From Corythucha ciliata (lineage: Eukaryota > Arthropoda > Insecta > Hemiptera > Tingidae): DNA of 64,000 nucleotides. The notes under the pieces were generated by a model. It saw only the letters and a list, made by a program, of their open reading frames with translations. It searched no databases and was not told the DNA's origin. How positions within the stretch are numbered: position 1 is the stretch's first letter; each line of letters begins with the position of its first letter. The stretch is taken from the NCBI GenBank assembly GCA_038030265.1, contig CM075941.1:16554001-16618000 (forward strand), given 5' to 3'. The translations under genes were made by a program, and so were the position numbers. Positions 35,280-47,531 of the stretch are shown here, one piece after another.

Positions 35280-38200
35280 TCATGCTGAGCGCCGCCTTCG
35301 TTGTCTTTTTTTGCCGGACGACGAAGCTCCGCTTTTGGCGGCTTCGGGCGAGTCTTTGAACCAGTCCTCACTGTAAGATAAACAAGTAAATTATGGGCTG
35401 TGTGGGGGAGAGGTCTAGGAAAGAGGAATTTTCCAAGAAATAAACGTTACCATCCTGGGACGTTTTCGGGAACATCACATTTTTGCGATTCTTCGTTGTA
35501 TACTTCACCGGTTGAACAGCCCTGTTCCCTCGGTGTGACGCCGTTCAAACACACGTAGAATTTTTGACAGTCCTCAGGGTGAGCGAACACCGGATGAGCC
35601 ACCGTCTGTCCATGCGGGCTAGCCTGCTGAGTTTTCGGACAGGAGAACCCATCTTTGAGCATCACTGAAAAAACAAAAAAAAAAAACAAATGGATTTCCG
35701 GAGTTTCGTTCGAGAATTTTCAATGAGAGATGTCTCACTCGTGTCAGTCTGTCCGCAACCGGTACGACCCGCCGAGTCAGGCCAGACGCACGTGCCAGTG
35801 TACTCGTCGAAATGAAGGCCAGTGGGGCAGATGATTTCGGTGGCTTCACCTTCGATGCAATTGTAGAATATGTGGCAAACGGACTCATCGGGGTGGGCGA
35901 AGTACCCGTTTCGTCGTGGGCACAAATGATTCGACTTGGGTGACTCTGTTTAGAAAAAAAGAAAAAATCAATACTGTGGACGTTAAAATTGCCCCAACCC
36001 AAGACAAATTTCTTGGATTAAGCTCTTTCAAAACCAAAAGTGGATTCAGTGGCGTAGGTAGAAATTTGTCCTGGGGAGGGGGGGATCAGATTGAAATCTT
36101 GTAATGGTGAGGGGAGGGGGTAATTTCACATTTTAGTCATTATTCCACCCAGCCAGCACACTCTTGAAGACGGACATCTTGCTGGCCTCATCATAGCCTC
36201 AATCTCTCAGTTAGGGGCGATTTTTGGACTCCACCCGCAAATTAGCGCTTTTTTGGCCGAGTGTATCGTTCTTATCAATTTCAGCCGGCGGGTTTGCCCC
36301 ACCCTCTCCCATAGCCATGAATTTGCGCATTTTCTCAACTTTAGCAGCAAAGTATTGTTTTTATCCCGTGAGCGATGATTCTTAACTATATCCACGAGTT
36401 TTGGCGTTTTCCTCAATTTTAGCAGCATATTACAGATTTTTAATTTTTTTTTAACAGAGGATTAGCACTTTTCTCAGTTTTAGCTGGAAATTAACGTTTT
36501 TCGTAAGTGTTTTCCACAATATTAGCCGCAAAATAGGGGGAATTTTCACGAATTAGGATATTTTTGGTTCACCATACGCAATGCATGAGCGATTTTTTTC
36601 AGTTTACTCGTGAATTAGCGGTTTCTTCGCCTATTGCCATAAATTGGCGTTTTTTTTTTTTCAATTTCAGCCTGAAAAGTTGCCTTCAGAATCCGCAAAT
36701 TGACGGAATTTTTCTCAATTTCAACCACGAATTAGCGTTTTTTTTAAATTGTAGCGGAGACGCGTCGTAGCGTTTCAAACCTGCGAATTAGCGAATTTTC
36801 GCAATTTCAGTCACAGATTGGCGTTTGGCGCAATTTTAGCTGTAAATTGGCGATTTTTTCCATTTTATCTGCAAATTATCAATTTTCTCAATTTTTAGGC
36901 TTAAAATTAACCTTTTTCTTAATTTTGACCAGGATGATTATTTTATTTTCTAAATATTACCCGCAAGTTAGCGGTTTTTCACGTTTTACCACCGCATTGG
37001 CAAAACTATATAACTTTTATAGGTATAGATTATTGTTCTATTATTGTTATAGTTCTAGCCGTGAATTAGCCTATTTTTTAACATTATACTATAGCCATGC
37101 ATGAATTTGCCATTTTTCTGAATTTTAGCCAAAAAAATGTCTTCAGAAAGTGCGAATGTTAATGATAAATGTACATTTTTTTTCTTAACAAAAAATGTTC
37201 ATCTATCCATCCATTTCTGTCAAAAAATCATCATTTTTAAATTATAAATTTCACGACACTTAATTCGAGAATTAGTGATGTTACTCAATTTTAGCAGCGG
37301 ATTTTCGCTTTTTCTAAATTTTAGCAGCGTGGTAGCGTTCCCAACCCGTGCATTACCTACCGAGTTTTGTCAATGTTTGCCAAGAATTGGCGTTTGGCTT
37401 AATTTAAGCTGCAAATTAGCAATTTTTTCCATTTTTAACTGAGAATTAGCACTTTTTCCCAATTTGAACTGAAAATTAACGTTTTTCTTAATTTTAGCTA
37501 CGCTAATTGGTGATTTTTTCAATTTTAGCCGCGAATTAGTGATTTTTGTGCAATTTTAACCTGAAAGCGTTTTTTATTTGTCAATATAGCGTGTTTTCTC
37601 AACTTTAACCTCGGGGTTTACCCAAGTACAACACTTTAGCGTTGGTTTCCACAATTTATTGTAGATTGTCCTCCATGTACCGCGAATCAGCGATTTTTTT
37701 TCTTAATTTTAGTCTGGAAGTTGCATTGCAAGACCACGAATCAGCGCTTTTTAGCAGCAATAGCCACGAAAATTACCGATTTTTGTCTGATAGAGGGTCC
37801 GGGGCGAACCCCCCCCCCCACCGTACTTCGGCACACTACTGCGTTGGGTCTCAAGTCCAAGGAAAAAGCTTTTCGGGCTGCTTTAAGTCCAGAAAATATA
37901 TGCTAAACCTAACTTCAATGATAAAGGCTCATTTTTGGAGATTTTATGGGGCTCTTCGTTATGGTACTAGTGCTCCTTCGTTCGTATACTTGTAGCTCTG
38001 GGGGGGGGGGGTCTGTCCCCCACATCCCCCCCCTGTACCTACGCCCCTGGGTGGATTTCGTTCCTTTAAACCACAATTTTAGTTTCCTAGCTTTCGCTCA
38101 GTTTCGCTGGTTTGGCTAATTCGAAAAACTAATTAGGACGCCCGTTCAAATCCAAATTCATGGATAAGGCTCTTTCAAACCCCAAATTCATGGATAAGGC

Positions 38201-39789
38201 TATTTCAGAAACCAAATTCATGGATAAGGATATTTCAAATACCAAATTTCGCGATTTGGGTTCTTTCAGAAGCCGCAGATTTTTGCTCTTCCACAACACA
38301 AATGTCGTGGATTTGGCTCCTTCAAAACTGACACTCACATAGGGGACTATTAAACACCAATTTCGTGGATTTTAAGTATAGTCACAAACCAGAAAGATTC
38401 AATGGCAATTGAGCACGTGATAATATCTTCCGGATTGTTTGTATTCTATGCAGTATCAAGTGATATTACGTTATTCATGCTAAACTGTGAACTCAATTCC
38501 TAGATTATTAAGAGGATGGGGGCCGCTGAATGGTGAAAATAGGCCGTTTTATTGGCTTCTCGTTCGGGAAAAACAAAAGTTAGTCATTGTTCGATCTATT
38601 GTTAAGAAATGATATTAAAAAAACCCCAAGTAAGGAGGGGGCGTTGTTATTGTAGTGCGGGAGCAGTTGTGAGCAAACTTTCACTCTGTTGATCACAAAA
38701 ATGTTATTACTCAAGAGTTGTTTAAACTCGTATTCATGTAGGGGGGAAGGAGGTGCCGTAAGTTAGCGAGAAACTTAAATTAAAAAAAAATATTTTCCGC
38801 CTAAGTCATGTTTTTGTCCTCACGGCTGAATGAGGGGGGGGGGGCAAGGTCAGTTACTTATGAAAGATTGATGAAAAGGAGTGGTGTGATGGTGGAATGC
38901 CTATACGTAATTAACTCTTAGGCCCCTAGGGAGGTATCAGCTAAGTTTGTCCCCTTATAGTCGCGACAAAAGTCATTGTCAAGGACTGCCACAATATTAA
39001 AATTTATCTTCCACCCCTCCCCCTCCTCCCTCACTCGCAACCCTGCATAATCAAATAATAATAATAAAAAACTTACGAAGTTCAATTCTGTCGCCACAGT
39101 CAACGTTAAACGGTTGGTCGCACTTATTAATTTTTCGATTCAAAGGGTCGAAAACGAGGCCGTCAGGGCAAAGTTTTTCAGTGGCAACACCCTCGTCGCA
39201 TTCGAAAAATTTGTCACACTGTGATTTGTCTTCGAACTGTCCGAATTTGGATGGACATTTGAATTCTCCCCCTGCTCCCCCTGGAAAAATACGTAGAACA
39301 AAGTGGTTTTACATCGATTTCTCCACAAATTTGTGTAATTTATTCATAATTTTCTAGTGCATAGAATAACCGGTATCGAAAGAAATTCATTTTAAATACC
39401 CCTCATGAGTCCGAGGATCTATAATTATGTCTCTTTTTTTTAACTTCTCGCTTCTGGGCCTTTCTCACAGCAGACTACTATTTGCGTCCTTGAATGTAAT
39501 TCAAGTTGTTTTATTACCGTTAGAGAAACGCAGGCACGTGAGTTCGTGACGGCAAGAACAAAAAGTTGGACCGTTGGCGGAAAGGTTTCCCCCCTTCCAC
39601 TCAAACATCCAAAGTCGAGTACTTTTAGGGAAGACTCAAGTACTATAGGGGGAGGGTATTTTTGCTTCATTTTTTTCTGCGATACTTGATTGTTCTCGAA
39701 AACTGGTAAAAAATTGCTGAAATTAAAAATATCGAATACTTACATACAACCGGTGGGATTACCAATAAAATGACGTAAAATGTCTTCAT
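35280..39789 (-). CDS. obst-A: Obstructor-A-like cuticular protein with three chitin-binding domains (CPAP3-A)
   Basis: Obstructor-A is a secreted chitin-binding protein of the cuticle and tracheal apical matrix, where it organises chitin. Five exons: 39744-39789, 39077-39280, 35739-35945, 35451-35664 and 35280-35370, joined with phases 1, 1, 1 and 2, giving 253 aa. Exon 1 encodes the signal peptide (MKTFYVILLVIPPVV). Exons 2, 3 and 4 each carry one six-cysteine peritrophin-A domain: DGLVFDPLNRKINKCDQPF in domain 1; CPRRNGYFAHP and GLHFDEYTGTCVWPD in domain 2; HPEDCQKFYVCLNGVTPREQ in domain 3. The last cysteine of domain 3 is formed across the final splice (GC|EDW). These phrases are diagnostic of Obst-A rather than Gasp or Obst-E. 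The C-terminus ends in a polybasic stretch (KKRQRRRR) beyond the usual CEDW(Y/F)KD ending. Intron 2 (3.1 kb) holds a transposable element. Confidence 0.92.
36047..38049. mobile_element. 2.0-kb hAT-like array element in obst-A intron 2
   Basis: The left end CAGTGGCGTAGGTA is mirrored by TACCTACGCCCCTG at the right. GTGGATT occurs directly outside both ends (36040-36046 and 38051-38057, the latter after one extra G), a near-perfect target duplication. The interior from about 36190 to 37790 is a degenerate array of units like GCGAATTAGCGTTTTTCTCA then ATTTTAGCC, with a period of about 30 bp. Sequence on both sides of the insertion belongs to the other (AATTTCGTGGATTT) repeat type, so this element landed in an older array. 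There is no coding capacity. Confidence 0.85.
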
Positions 39790-39820
39790 AATCGCTCCTC
39801 TGGAATGAATGCGCCCCGTC

Positions 39821-39858
39821 AATGTGAAAAGAAATCACTTCACACACCCCTCTATATG
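39821..39858 (-). promoter_or_regulatory. Possible core promoter of obst-A
   Basis: On the gene strand a TATA-like CATATAGA (39851-39858) is followed about 28 bp later by TTCACATT (39821-39828), which resembles an arthropod initiator. This would give a 5' leader of about 35 nt before the ATG at 39789. A TTCCAG just before the ATG could instead be the acceptor of an upstream non-coding exon. Confidence 0.3.
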
Positions 39859-41323
39859 AAAGTCGTTCGACTAGTGCGAGTGGTCGGTAAGAAATCACCG
39901 TATATCTACTGCCCCCTCTTTTCAAAAAGTGTTTTTTTAATAAGAAGATCTCCTGAAATACTTTGTCTTATTGCAAATCATCCCCCCTTTCCCCCCATTC
40001 GGATCACATTTGTTCAGAGTGTCTTTCAAATTCCAGGAGATTCCCCCTAAAATATAAGTGAAGGTGGTCCTCGTATTAACTTCCTCTTAAAGATCCCATA
40101 TCATAACGATTCAAACTTCCTGATTAATTCAGTCGGAATATCGTCTGGAATTCCTCCAAAATTGACCACCTCTCCCTCCCCTCCATCCGAAAAAAGGCGT
40201 GTTATTTTTTTTAAAGAGTCTTCGACAGCCGCAAGCGAGGTTTTGAATGTTAAGTGAAAGTCCTTTCTCAAAAAAGAAAAAAAAAACTGTCGGTGACATA
40301 ACTGGAAGCGGGTCGAGCAGAGCTCTAGTATGGGCACCAAACATAATTGCGCAACTTTTTTTTTTCGTCTTCAAATGGCGAAGACATCAACGCAGGCAAG
40401 AGAAGAAGGAGGCTGTCTCAATTCGCTCAAGTTGTGGCTAACCCACAAATGTTTAGAACGCCAAAATTATTTCGCGCGGGGAAAATCTCTCTTTTTCCAA
40501 GAGCCATAAATATTCAGCTAATTTTCCGTGGCTCATATAAGAAAGTTAGACGTTAATGAGTAATTAACTGGAATAAGGAAGGTATATTTCCTGAAATTCA
40601 CACAGCATGTTATGTTCGTGTGAATTCATTCCCTGAAAGATGCAAATTTCCCAGCTTATAATCTTAGCGTGAAAGTTAATCATTTTATTTATTTATTTTC
40701 ACTTTGTTCTTAAGCTGGGAACACTGATTTCTACCCCTGAAAACGTTAGCTTTTGTGCGGTGGGATGGCGGTCTTCAAGTACCGAGGTATGATGCACTAT
40801 TTTTCAGGTCATGCGGTGTCAGCGGGGCAAACTGACAATAGTAGTCAATAGGAAATCAATAGTTAATTGTCCTCTTCACCGACAAATTGTCGGTCCGACA
40901 ATAATTGTCCGTTATAAATCCTTCACAACGTCGCCGCATCAAAATTAGAATGAATTGAAGTCAGTTTTCTAGGTCGGATAGTCTCTTTGTCGTCGTGTGA
41001 AATGGTAAGGCGTCAGGTCCAGCCTGAGAGGCTTCATCTTTCAGACTCATCTCAGAGGGGCGTCAATGTTATGTTTGAGTGTTTTCCTGTCTGAGTGGAC
41101 GAGTGGTCATTCTCTCGTTGTGGGAAAGAATTGGCTGTTATTGGATTTACCGGATTTGTTTTTTCCATGTTTTTATTTTTTGGCCTGCCCACTGCACATG
41201 CACACTCTAGACGAGGATTCTCCGGGAGGCACTGGGCCTCCAAGACAGCTGTCAAACACGAATGCACAGCCCCTGTTATCTTCCCCAAGCGACAGGCATG
41301 GCGCTCTGCAGCTTGCAGCTTAA

Positions 41324-41455
41324 GCCCCGTTCACAAACCATATGCTTTGAGTACGTGGAGTCTATGCAGGCCATCAAAATGCTTCGTTTTTCGAGGGAAT
41401 GCAATTTTTTGGTTGCATGGACTACACAGAACGTATACATGGAGCTTGTGAACGC
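41324..41455. mobile_element. Diverged second copy of the TTAA MITE
   Basis: It begins TTAAGCCCCGTTCACAAACC and contains the phrases atcaaaatgcttcgtttttcg and ggttgcatggactac before ending gagcttgtgaacgcgc. These match the arms of the copy at 7842-7985. A right-hand TTAA is not visible. Confidence 0.65.
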
Positions 41456-41606
41456 GCATGGACTCAAGGACAGATCTGGGACCCTTTTATAGAGGTGGGG
41501 GCGTAATCGAAATTCCTCCCCCTCACTCGCTAAGCCCCTATACCATCCGCCCTTCACTCCCCTCCCATATTAATAAAGCGATTTTACTATCTCTGGGACA
41601 ACACCT

Positions 41607-41745
41607 GGGGGCCTATTCTCTAACAACAAGCAATATTTTTTTCGCCAGCCATGTGTCTATTTCATTCATTTGTTTGAAGAAAATTAATGAAATAAACATA
41701 TGACTGCGAAAAAGCTATTGCTTCGGAGTTAGAGAATAGGCCCCC
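41607..41745. mobile_element. Complete MITE with GGGGGCCTATTCTCTAAC ends
   Basis: The left end GGGGGCCTATTCTCTAAC is mirrored at the right by GTTAGAGAATAGGCCCCC-like sequence, 139 bp in all. The left half is nearly identical to 9473-9538 inside the LTR retrotransposon (reverse complement). It is non-coding. Confidence 0.75.
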
Positions 41746-42491
41746 TGGGGAAACAAACAAACGTCTGCTTTTCAATGAAAGTGGTTACTATGGGAGAGAA
41801 ATCCTCGTCAGAATACGTATGGGGGACAAACTCGTTAGAACAAATTTTCGTCAGAAATCGCATGCACAGTAACGGAAGCCTAATTCTACTGCGAAATTTT
41901 GTTTTTTATACTTTAAAACGCTGGAAATTGTTTTTATGGTTGTGCCCGGTCCCACGAAAATGGTTAATACTAAAATGAGTCAACGTCATCAGCCAACCCT
42001 GCTCAATTGGTTTTGAATGGGCCAACCACGCGAAATGTACTTTTTAAATAAGATGGATCCTCCAAATTGGCTATTTTAGAGGTCCAAAATCCGCAAAAAA
42101 TTTTTATGGGTGAGCCAACGATAGTCCGGGAGCCCACCGTATGAAAAATCCGGGTCATTTGATCGTGTCTGCCAACTGCGCAGGACGTTTTCTATGGTCT
42201 GCGGGAGATGACACTTCTGAGGTCGCCAGACATTTTCCGTGGGACAGGGGCTCACAACAGAGCTAGCTATTGGCAAACACACATACCTTTGGCCATGCTT
42301 GAAAACGGCTGGCAAGCGTAAAAATTGGTTCTTCGTTCGCAAACAATTAACTAGAAAACCACCATCGCCTTCCAATTTCGAATGAGGCCCTACTAGTAAG
42401 CCTCGAAATTTCACATTTTGCGCTTTAAAGCTCGCTCATGGCGCTACCTTCAATCAAATTGAATGGCGTTGTTGGTTTCGTAATGTACTGG

Positions 42492-45400
42492 CAGTAGCGT
42501 ACCAAGGTAGTGGTGAGAGGGGTGTGCCGCCTCAAGACCCCTATCAGGCGGGGCCCCCGAAAAGCTAAAAAACGGAAAAATGAGGATTTTTAGGTTCTAC
42601 ATTCATGGATGTGGGTATGTGAAAAGGTTGGCCAGCGATTTGGCTTATTTCTACGAATTTCAGACTGTATCCGACTTGGACAATATAACGCTACAAGTGA
42701 TATCAGCAAAGAGTGTGGGCTGAATATTCGAGAGTGCTATTCTAGTGGACAAATACAGAAAATTAGCGCCTTCATGAGGAAAATTCGCGGCTAAAATATT
42801 GTACATACACCGCCCCCAGTTTCGTCAAGTCCTTAAGCGCTCTAATGTACTGATCGGCTATTCGAAACTTGCTGACGCAGCAAAAACCCATGCTAATATT
42901 CGGCGTGGCTATAACTGCGAAAAAGTGCTGATTCATGGTCGCACGATGCAACTTCCAGACGGCCTGTCCACGGCTAAAATTGAGAATACACGCTATTAAT
43001 TCAAAGCTGTTCAAGTAAACAAAATCGCGGCTAATATTGACAAAAAACAACGCTAATTCCAGTTAAAATTGGGCAAAAATGGCAAATTCGCAACTGAAAT
43101 TGCGAAAAATTTCCCCTTCGCATGTAAAAAATGGAATAGACGCTAATTCGCTGCAAAATTAGCAGAAAACGCTATTTCAAAGCTGAAATTGAGAAAAATC
43201 GCTAATTAGTAGATACAATTTAGGAAAAACGTTAATTCGCGATTACAAATGAAGAAAATCACTCATTCGCGGCTGAAATTGAGAAAACGCAAATCCGTAG
43301 CTTCTGAAAGATTCGAGCTTCAAACTAAAAAACAGCTCTAATCCATAGCAGAAAGTATACAAACAATTGTTTATGCCTGGCATAAATCTGAGAAATAACG
43401 CGGCTAAGATTAAGAAAAAACACTCATTTTCAGCTCAAATTGTGGGAAAGTGATAATTCACTGCTAAAAATGGAAAAATGGCTAATCTGAAGCTAAAAAT
43501 AAGGAAAACGTCAACTCGTAGCTAAAATGAGGAAAATCGCAAATGCAAGTGATAGAAACGCTATTGAAAGCGATAGAAACGCTACTGCGCTGCTAAAATT
43601 GAGAAAAAGCGCTAACCCGCGGCTAAAATTGGGGAAACCCACTAAAACACGGCTTAAATTTTAAAAACGCAAAAGCATACAGGTTCCGTTCGAGGCAACA
43701 AAAACCGCTAATCCATAGCAAAAATTGAAGGAAAAAATGCCAATGCGGGACTAAATGTAAAACAAAAAACAAAAAAAAACACAACTAATATTGAAAAATT
43801 CATTTAATTCAAATTAATTTTAATTAACTTGATGGGCTCAGGCTCAGTTGTTATAATACAGATACCTATTAATAAAGATATCTAAAAATGAAAAAAAAAA
43901 AAAAAAAAAAAAATTAATTTTAAAAAACTAGTTTTCAGCTCAAATTGGGAAAAAGCGCTATTCCCAGCTAAAAAATTAAAAATAACCAAATTGAATTTCG
44001 AAAAAATGGCCAGTTCATCGATGGGGAATTTTGTTTTGGTCATTTTAAGCCATCATGAGAGGAAATCGGGCTAAAACTCTGATAGGAGATAGGTTTGGGG
44101 CAAAAAAAGAGCTGAAACGCATTCCAAACCTTGGGAACTGTACCGCTCAACAAATCTTATTCAAATTTTAGCAGCGTCTTCTTGGAACATAGATGATGAT
44201 TTTGAGCGATTGATCATCAAATTTTATTATATTTTCTTGGAATTATAAGGGTCCAACCGTTTTTACTTCGAACACATTTGTTATAATATCTTCCAAATCG
44301 CCGTTCCAATCGTTTTCAAATTTCACGGTGTACATCTAGAGATGAAGACACAACTTTTGAGCCATCACTCGGGCGGACGACAGACGCCATACTGAAAATC
44401 GAGATTTAGGCCTTTTCGGGGTCCAGGAACACGAATCTGGTGTCAGCTAAATTTTTTTTTTTTTTTTGCCATTACCAAACTTCCTTCCCTACGGGAACAT
44501 GGAAGTAAAATGGAAACAACGGCTAATTTGCAGCTAAAATTGACGAAAAAACCAATTCGCGGCTAAAATCGAGTAAATTTGTGAATTCACAGGTTAGAAA
44601 CGCTACTACGCTGATAAAATTGATAAAAAGTGCTAATTCGCAGAAAAAATTGGGGAGATTCCCAATTTCGCAGAGTGTGTTAAAAAGGTATAATTTAAAT
44701 ACGGGCTTTGTTACCTTCTGAGGGCAACTTTGTGGCTAAAATTTAAGAACACGGAAAATTCATGGCTATAAGTAAAAAAAAAACACTGATTCGAGGCTAG
44801 AACTGAGAAAAAGCGCTAATCTGTAGCTAAAAGTACAACAAATTGCTAATGCGGTGATGAAATGTAAATGAACCCGCTAATTTGCGGTTAATAACGAGAA
44901 AATCAATAATTACCCCGGCTAAAATTAAGAGAAGGGTTAATTTTCAGGCTAATTTGGAAAAAAAGGGCTAATGAGGAAGTTTCATGGGTCAGAACTTATT
45001 CATAAATCTATTTTTTAAGGTTTATTTATGCTAAAATAGAGCATAAATCGTGATCCGTTCGTAAAATAATCCAACAGTTACTAAATACTCGATTTTTGAA
45101 GTTTTAGGCCATTCCAAACATGCCAGCTAGCATGTTTGCGTCATATGCGCCTTCCGAAAAAAAAATCGCCTGTAACGTAGCTGTCGGAGAGCGGTTTGTT
45201 GTGTTTCTTTGCCTTATTTCTACAAGAGCTCTCCTATAATAAAATAACGGGGGATAAACAGATGAGCTATTTAGAGCCATGAAAAGGACAGAGAATACAT
45301 GGGATATTACGTTGCGGAAAATGTTCGTTTTGGCGGGATTTCAAGTATGCCAACTTTTGTTCATAAATACAAAATATTTTTGAAGGGTTTTAAATTTTTA

Positions 45401-45760
45401 TTTATTTATTTATTTATTTACCGGGAAGGATTAATATGCCTCATCGAAAAAAAAAAATATTTGGAAAATGTAAAACTTCCTCATTCGCTGTCAAAAATGG
45501 AAAAATTTCATATTTGCAGCTGAGTTATCGGAATACGCCAATCCGTGGCTGACATTAACGAAATTCGCCAGTTCCCAGATTAGAAACGCTACAATACAGC
45601 AAAAATTGAGAAAAATCTGTAATTTGCGGCTCAAATTGAGGAAAATCACTAATTCACGGCTAGAATTGAGAAAAATTTCAATTTTCGTCAAACACTGAAA
45701 ATACGCCAATTCGCAGCTTTCGCAGACATACTTTGAGCTTGAAATTGGGTAATATAACGT
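42492..45760. repeat. Long field of degenerate ~30-bp tandem repeats with a hAT-like left end
   Basis: It starts CAGTAGCGTACCAAGG, followed by a head (to about 42760) resembling 22735-22960 inside the element at 22391. From 42780 the units are like GGCTAAAATTGAGAAAA then ACGCTAATTCGC, about 30 bp each, to about 43800; they resume at 44510-45000 and 45480-45760. Non-repeat DNA separates the blocks (43800-44500, 45000-45480), including an A23 run (43891-43913). I could not find a right end or target duplication, so the block may be several nested insertions. Confidence 0.7.
45397..45420. repeat. (TTTA)n microsatellite
   Basis: About six TTTA units in a row. Confidence 0.85.
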
Positions 45761-46032
45761 GTGAAACCATCAGAAAAATCATCTAATGCCTTCCTTTATA
45801 CGAAACTGTCGCTCCGGCACCTGCCTATGAAATGGAGCGCAGCACGCAGCGGGCAGAAGTGGCCAATTTGAAAGAAAGTCATGATTTTCCGATTCCAAAT
45901 TGCTTGATCTTACACGTTCTAGACTCTAGGAATCTTTAAGGAACGTATTGATACACGGACAGTGTAGTATTTGGAGACAATTTCAAGTTCTCCATTTTAA
46001 GGTCCTCTATCGTTGGAGTTGCGGTACAAAGC

Positions 46033-46269
46033 AGTGAACCAATAAAATCGAGTCTCTCCACGCTCGTTGTCTTTATTCGCTAAGTGCACTTTCAACGCCC
46101 CTGCGTCATCATCAGAGCACTAAAAATCTAATACATATAGGTAAACGTCAGAAAATATTCTATTTACATCCCTAGGGCATTGTCTATTTAAAATAGACAA
46201 AGGACGTTGAAAGTGCACTTAGCGAATAAAAACAACGAGCGTGGAGAGACTCGATTTTATTGGTTCACT
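46033..46269. mobile_element. 237-bp foldback element
   Basis: The left arm starting AGTGAACCAATAAAATCGAG, which runs through gtgcactttcaacg, is mirrored by the right arm ending CTCGATTTTATTGGTTCACT. Arms are about 65 bp and nearly identical. No clear target duplication is visible. Confidence 0.8.
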
Positions 46270-46517
46270 ACAATTTTAAGTGTTTCAATAAGGCATTGTA
46301 ACTAAGTCCTCTCGAGCTTCTTGCAAGACAGTGCATCCGCATCAGAGGAATGCACTTTTAAAACATTTCAAAATAAAAAAAACGTTTACGGCTCAAAAAA
46401 CGGCTCGGCTCAATTGCCGGTCTGATGAGACCAGGACCGAGTAGCTCACGTAGCTGAAGGTCTGAGGTCGAAACGGAGACTGGACCGCACCTTCGGTGCA
46501 ATTTTTCGTGGTTGTTT

Positions 46518-46541
46518 GGTGGTGGTGGTGGTGGTGGTGGT
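46518..46541. repeat. (GGT)n microsatellite
   Basis: About eight GGT units followed by a G run, inside a GC-richer block whose minus-strand frames I could not assign. Confidence 0.85.
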
Positions 46542-47531
46542 GGGGGGGTTAGGGTCCTGCCCCCAACATCTTTGTCGTTCTTTATTGAACTCGGCCTTGG
46601 CACCTAGCCACAACATCCCCAGTCCCCGTTTCGCCCTCACGGTTCTCAACAGTCCTGGTGAGCCGGGTCCTCCCTAACACGGTTCTGTTGGGTCGGGTAG
46701 AGCGCCGCCGGGGGCCAGGATCGTAGTGCAGTGGCACCTTCGTACCCGGTGAGAGGCGGTCCATCGGCTCCGTAAGTTGCAAAACGTTCACTTGGAAGCG
46801 AGCAACCACAGTGGACCATGCCAGGGTTTTAACGGTTTGCTTTACTTGTTTTTAGTAGTCATTTTCTGGTGCTATATTAACAGAAAATCCAGGCTCTGTG
46901 GTGAAGCAGAATATCCTTGGCTATACACTATTTTTTGCTGATAAATTCCGTGACTACTGTCGGTCTTTGGGGGGCCTAGCGTGCTCTTAGCGGCACAGTT
47001 TCAATTTTTTTAGTCAATTGGACAGTATGTGGAAGGGAAACTGGAAGTTTTAAACTCTTTTTTAACGCGCAGACTCAGTTGAAATAGTTCTTTCTTCAGC
47101 TGCTTGAAAGCTTGGAAGAGCTCTGTGAAGACCCTTGGGGTTTTTTTGGCGTTTAAGTGACTTGCCATTTTTCAAGGAGAAATGCGTGGGAATACATTAG
47201 GACAACAGTGTTATTATAATTAAAAACAAATTATTACAGACGAATTACAAAATAAAGTGGACAAATAGGGGAAGTTGGTGGATACAGAGAACTGCCACTG
47301 CGTTTAGATGAGGTTCACTAGGTACATTAAGACGGTGATGTAAATAAAACGGCAATTAGTACATAAATATGTACCCAATACAATAAAGAAACACATTAAT
47401 AGGAATGGCTGTCGCTTAAATAAAAAATAAAAAAACAATTTCAATGAGGCCCGCTTTTTCGGAAGGGGACCCCATTAAAATTAGACTAGTTTTTAAGACG
47501 TAGTCTTCAACAATTCGGTGAATGATGTATA

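Larger units (their letters stand above)
39860..47531. other. Intergenic region between obst-A and obst-B
   Basis: I recognise no gene here. It holds a diverged copy of the TTAA MITE (41324-41455), the complete GGGGGCCTATTCT MITE (41607-41745), repeat arrays from 42492 to about 45760, an inverted-repeat element (46033-46269), and a GC-richer block (46400-46830) with a GGT microsatellite. Open frames at 40247-40556, 41066-41557 and 46358-46809 show no domains. 46831-47531 shows nothing that I can name. Confidence 0.5.

Noticed and set aside
46358..46809. GC-richer minus-strand frames, possibly the tail of a retroelement polyprotein
   Set aside because: The resemblance to polyprotein C-termini was too vague to support, and the frames are split by a GGT microsatellite.
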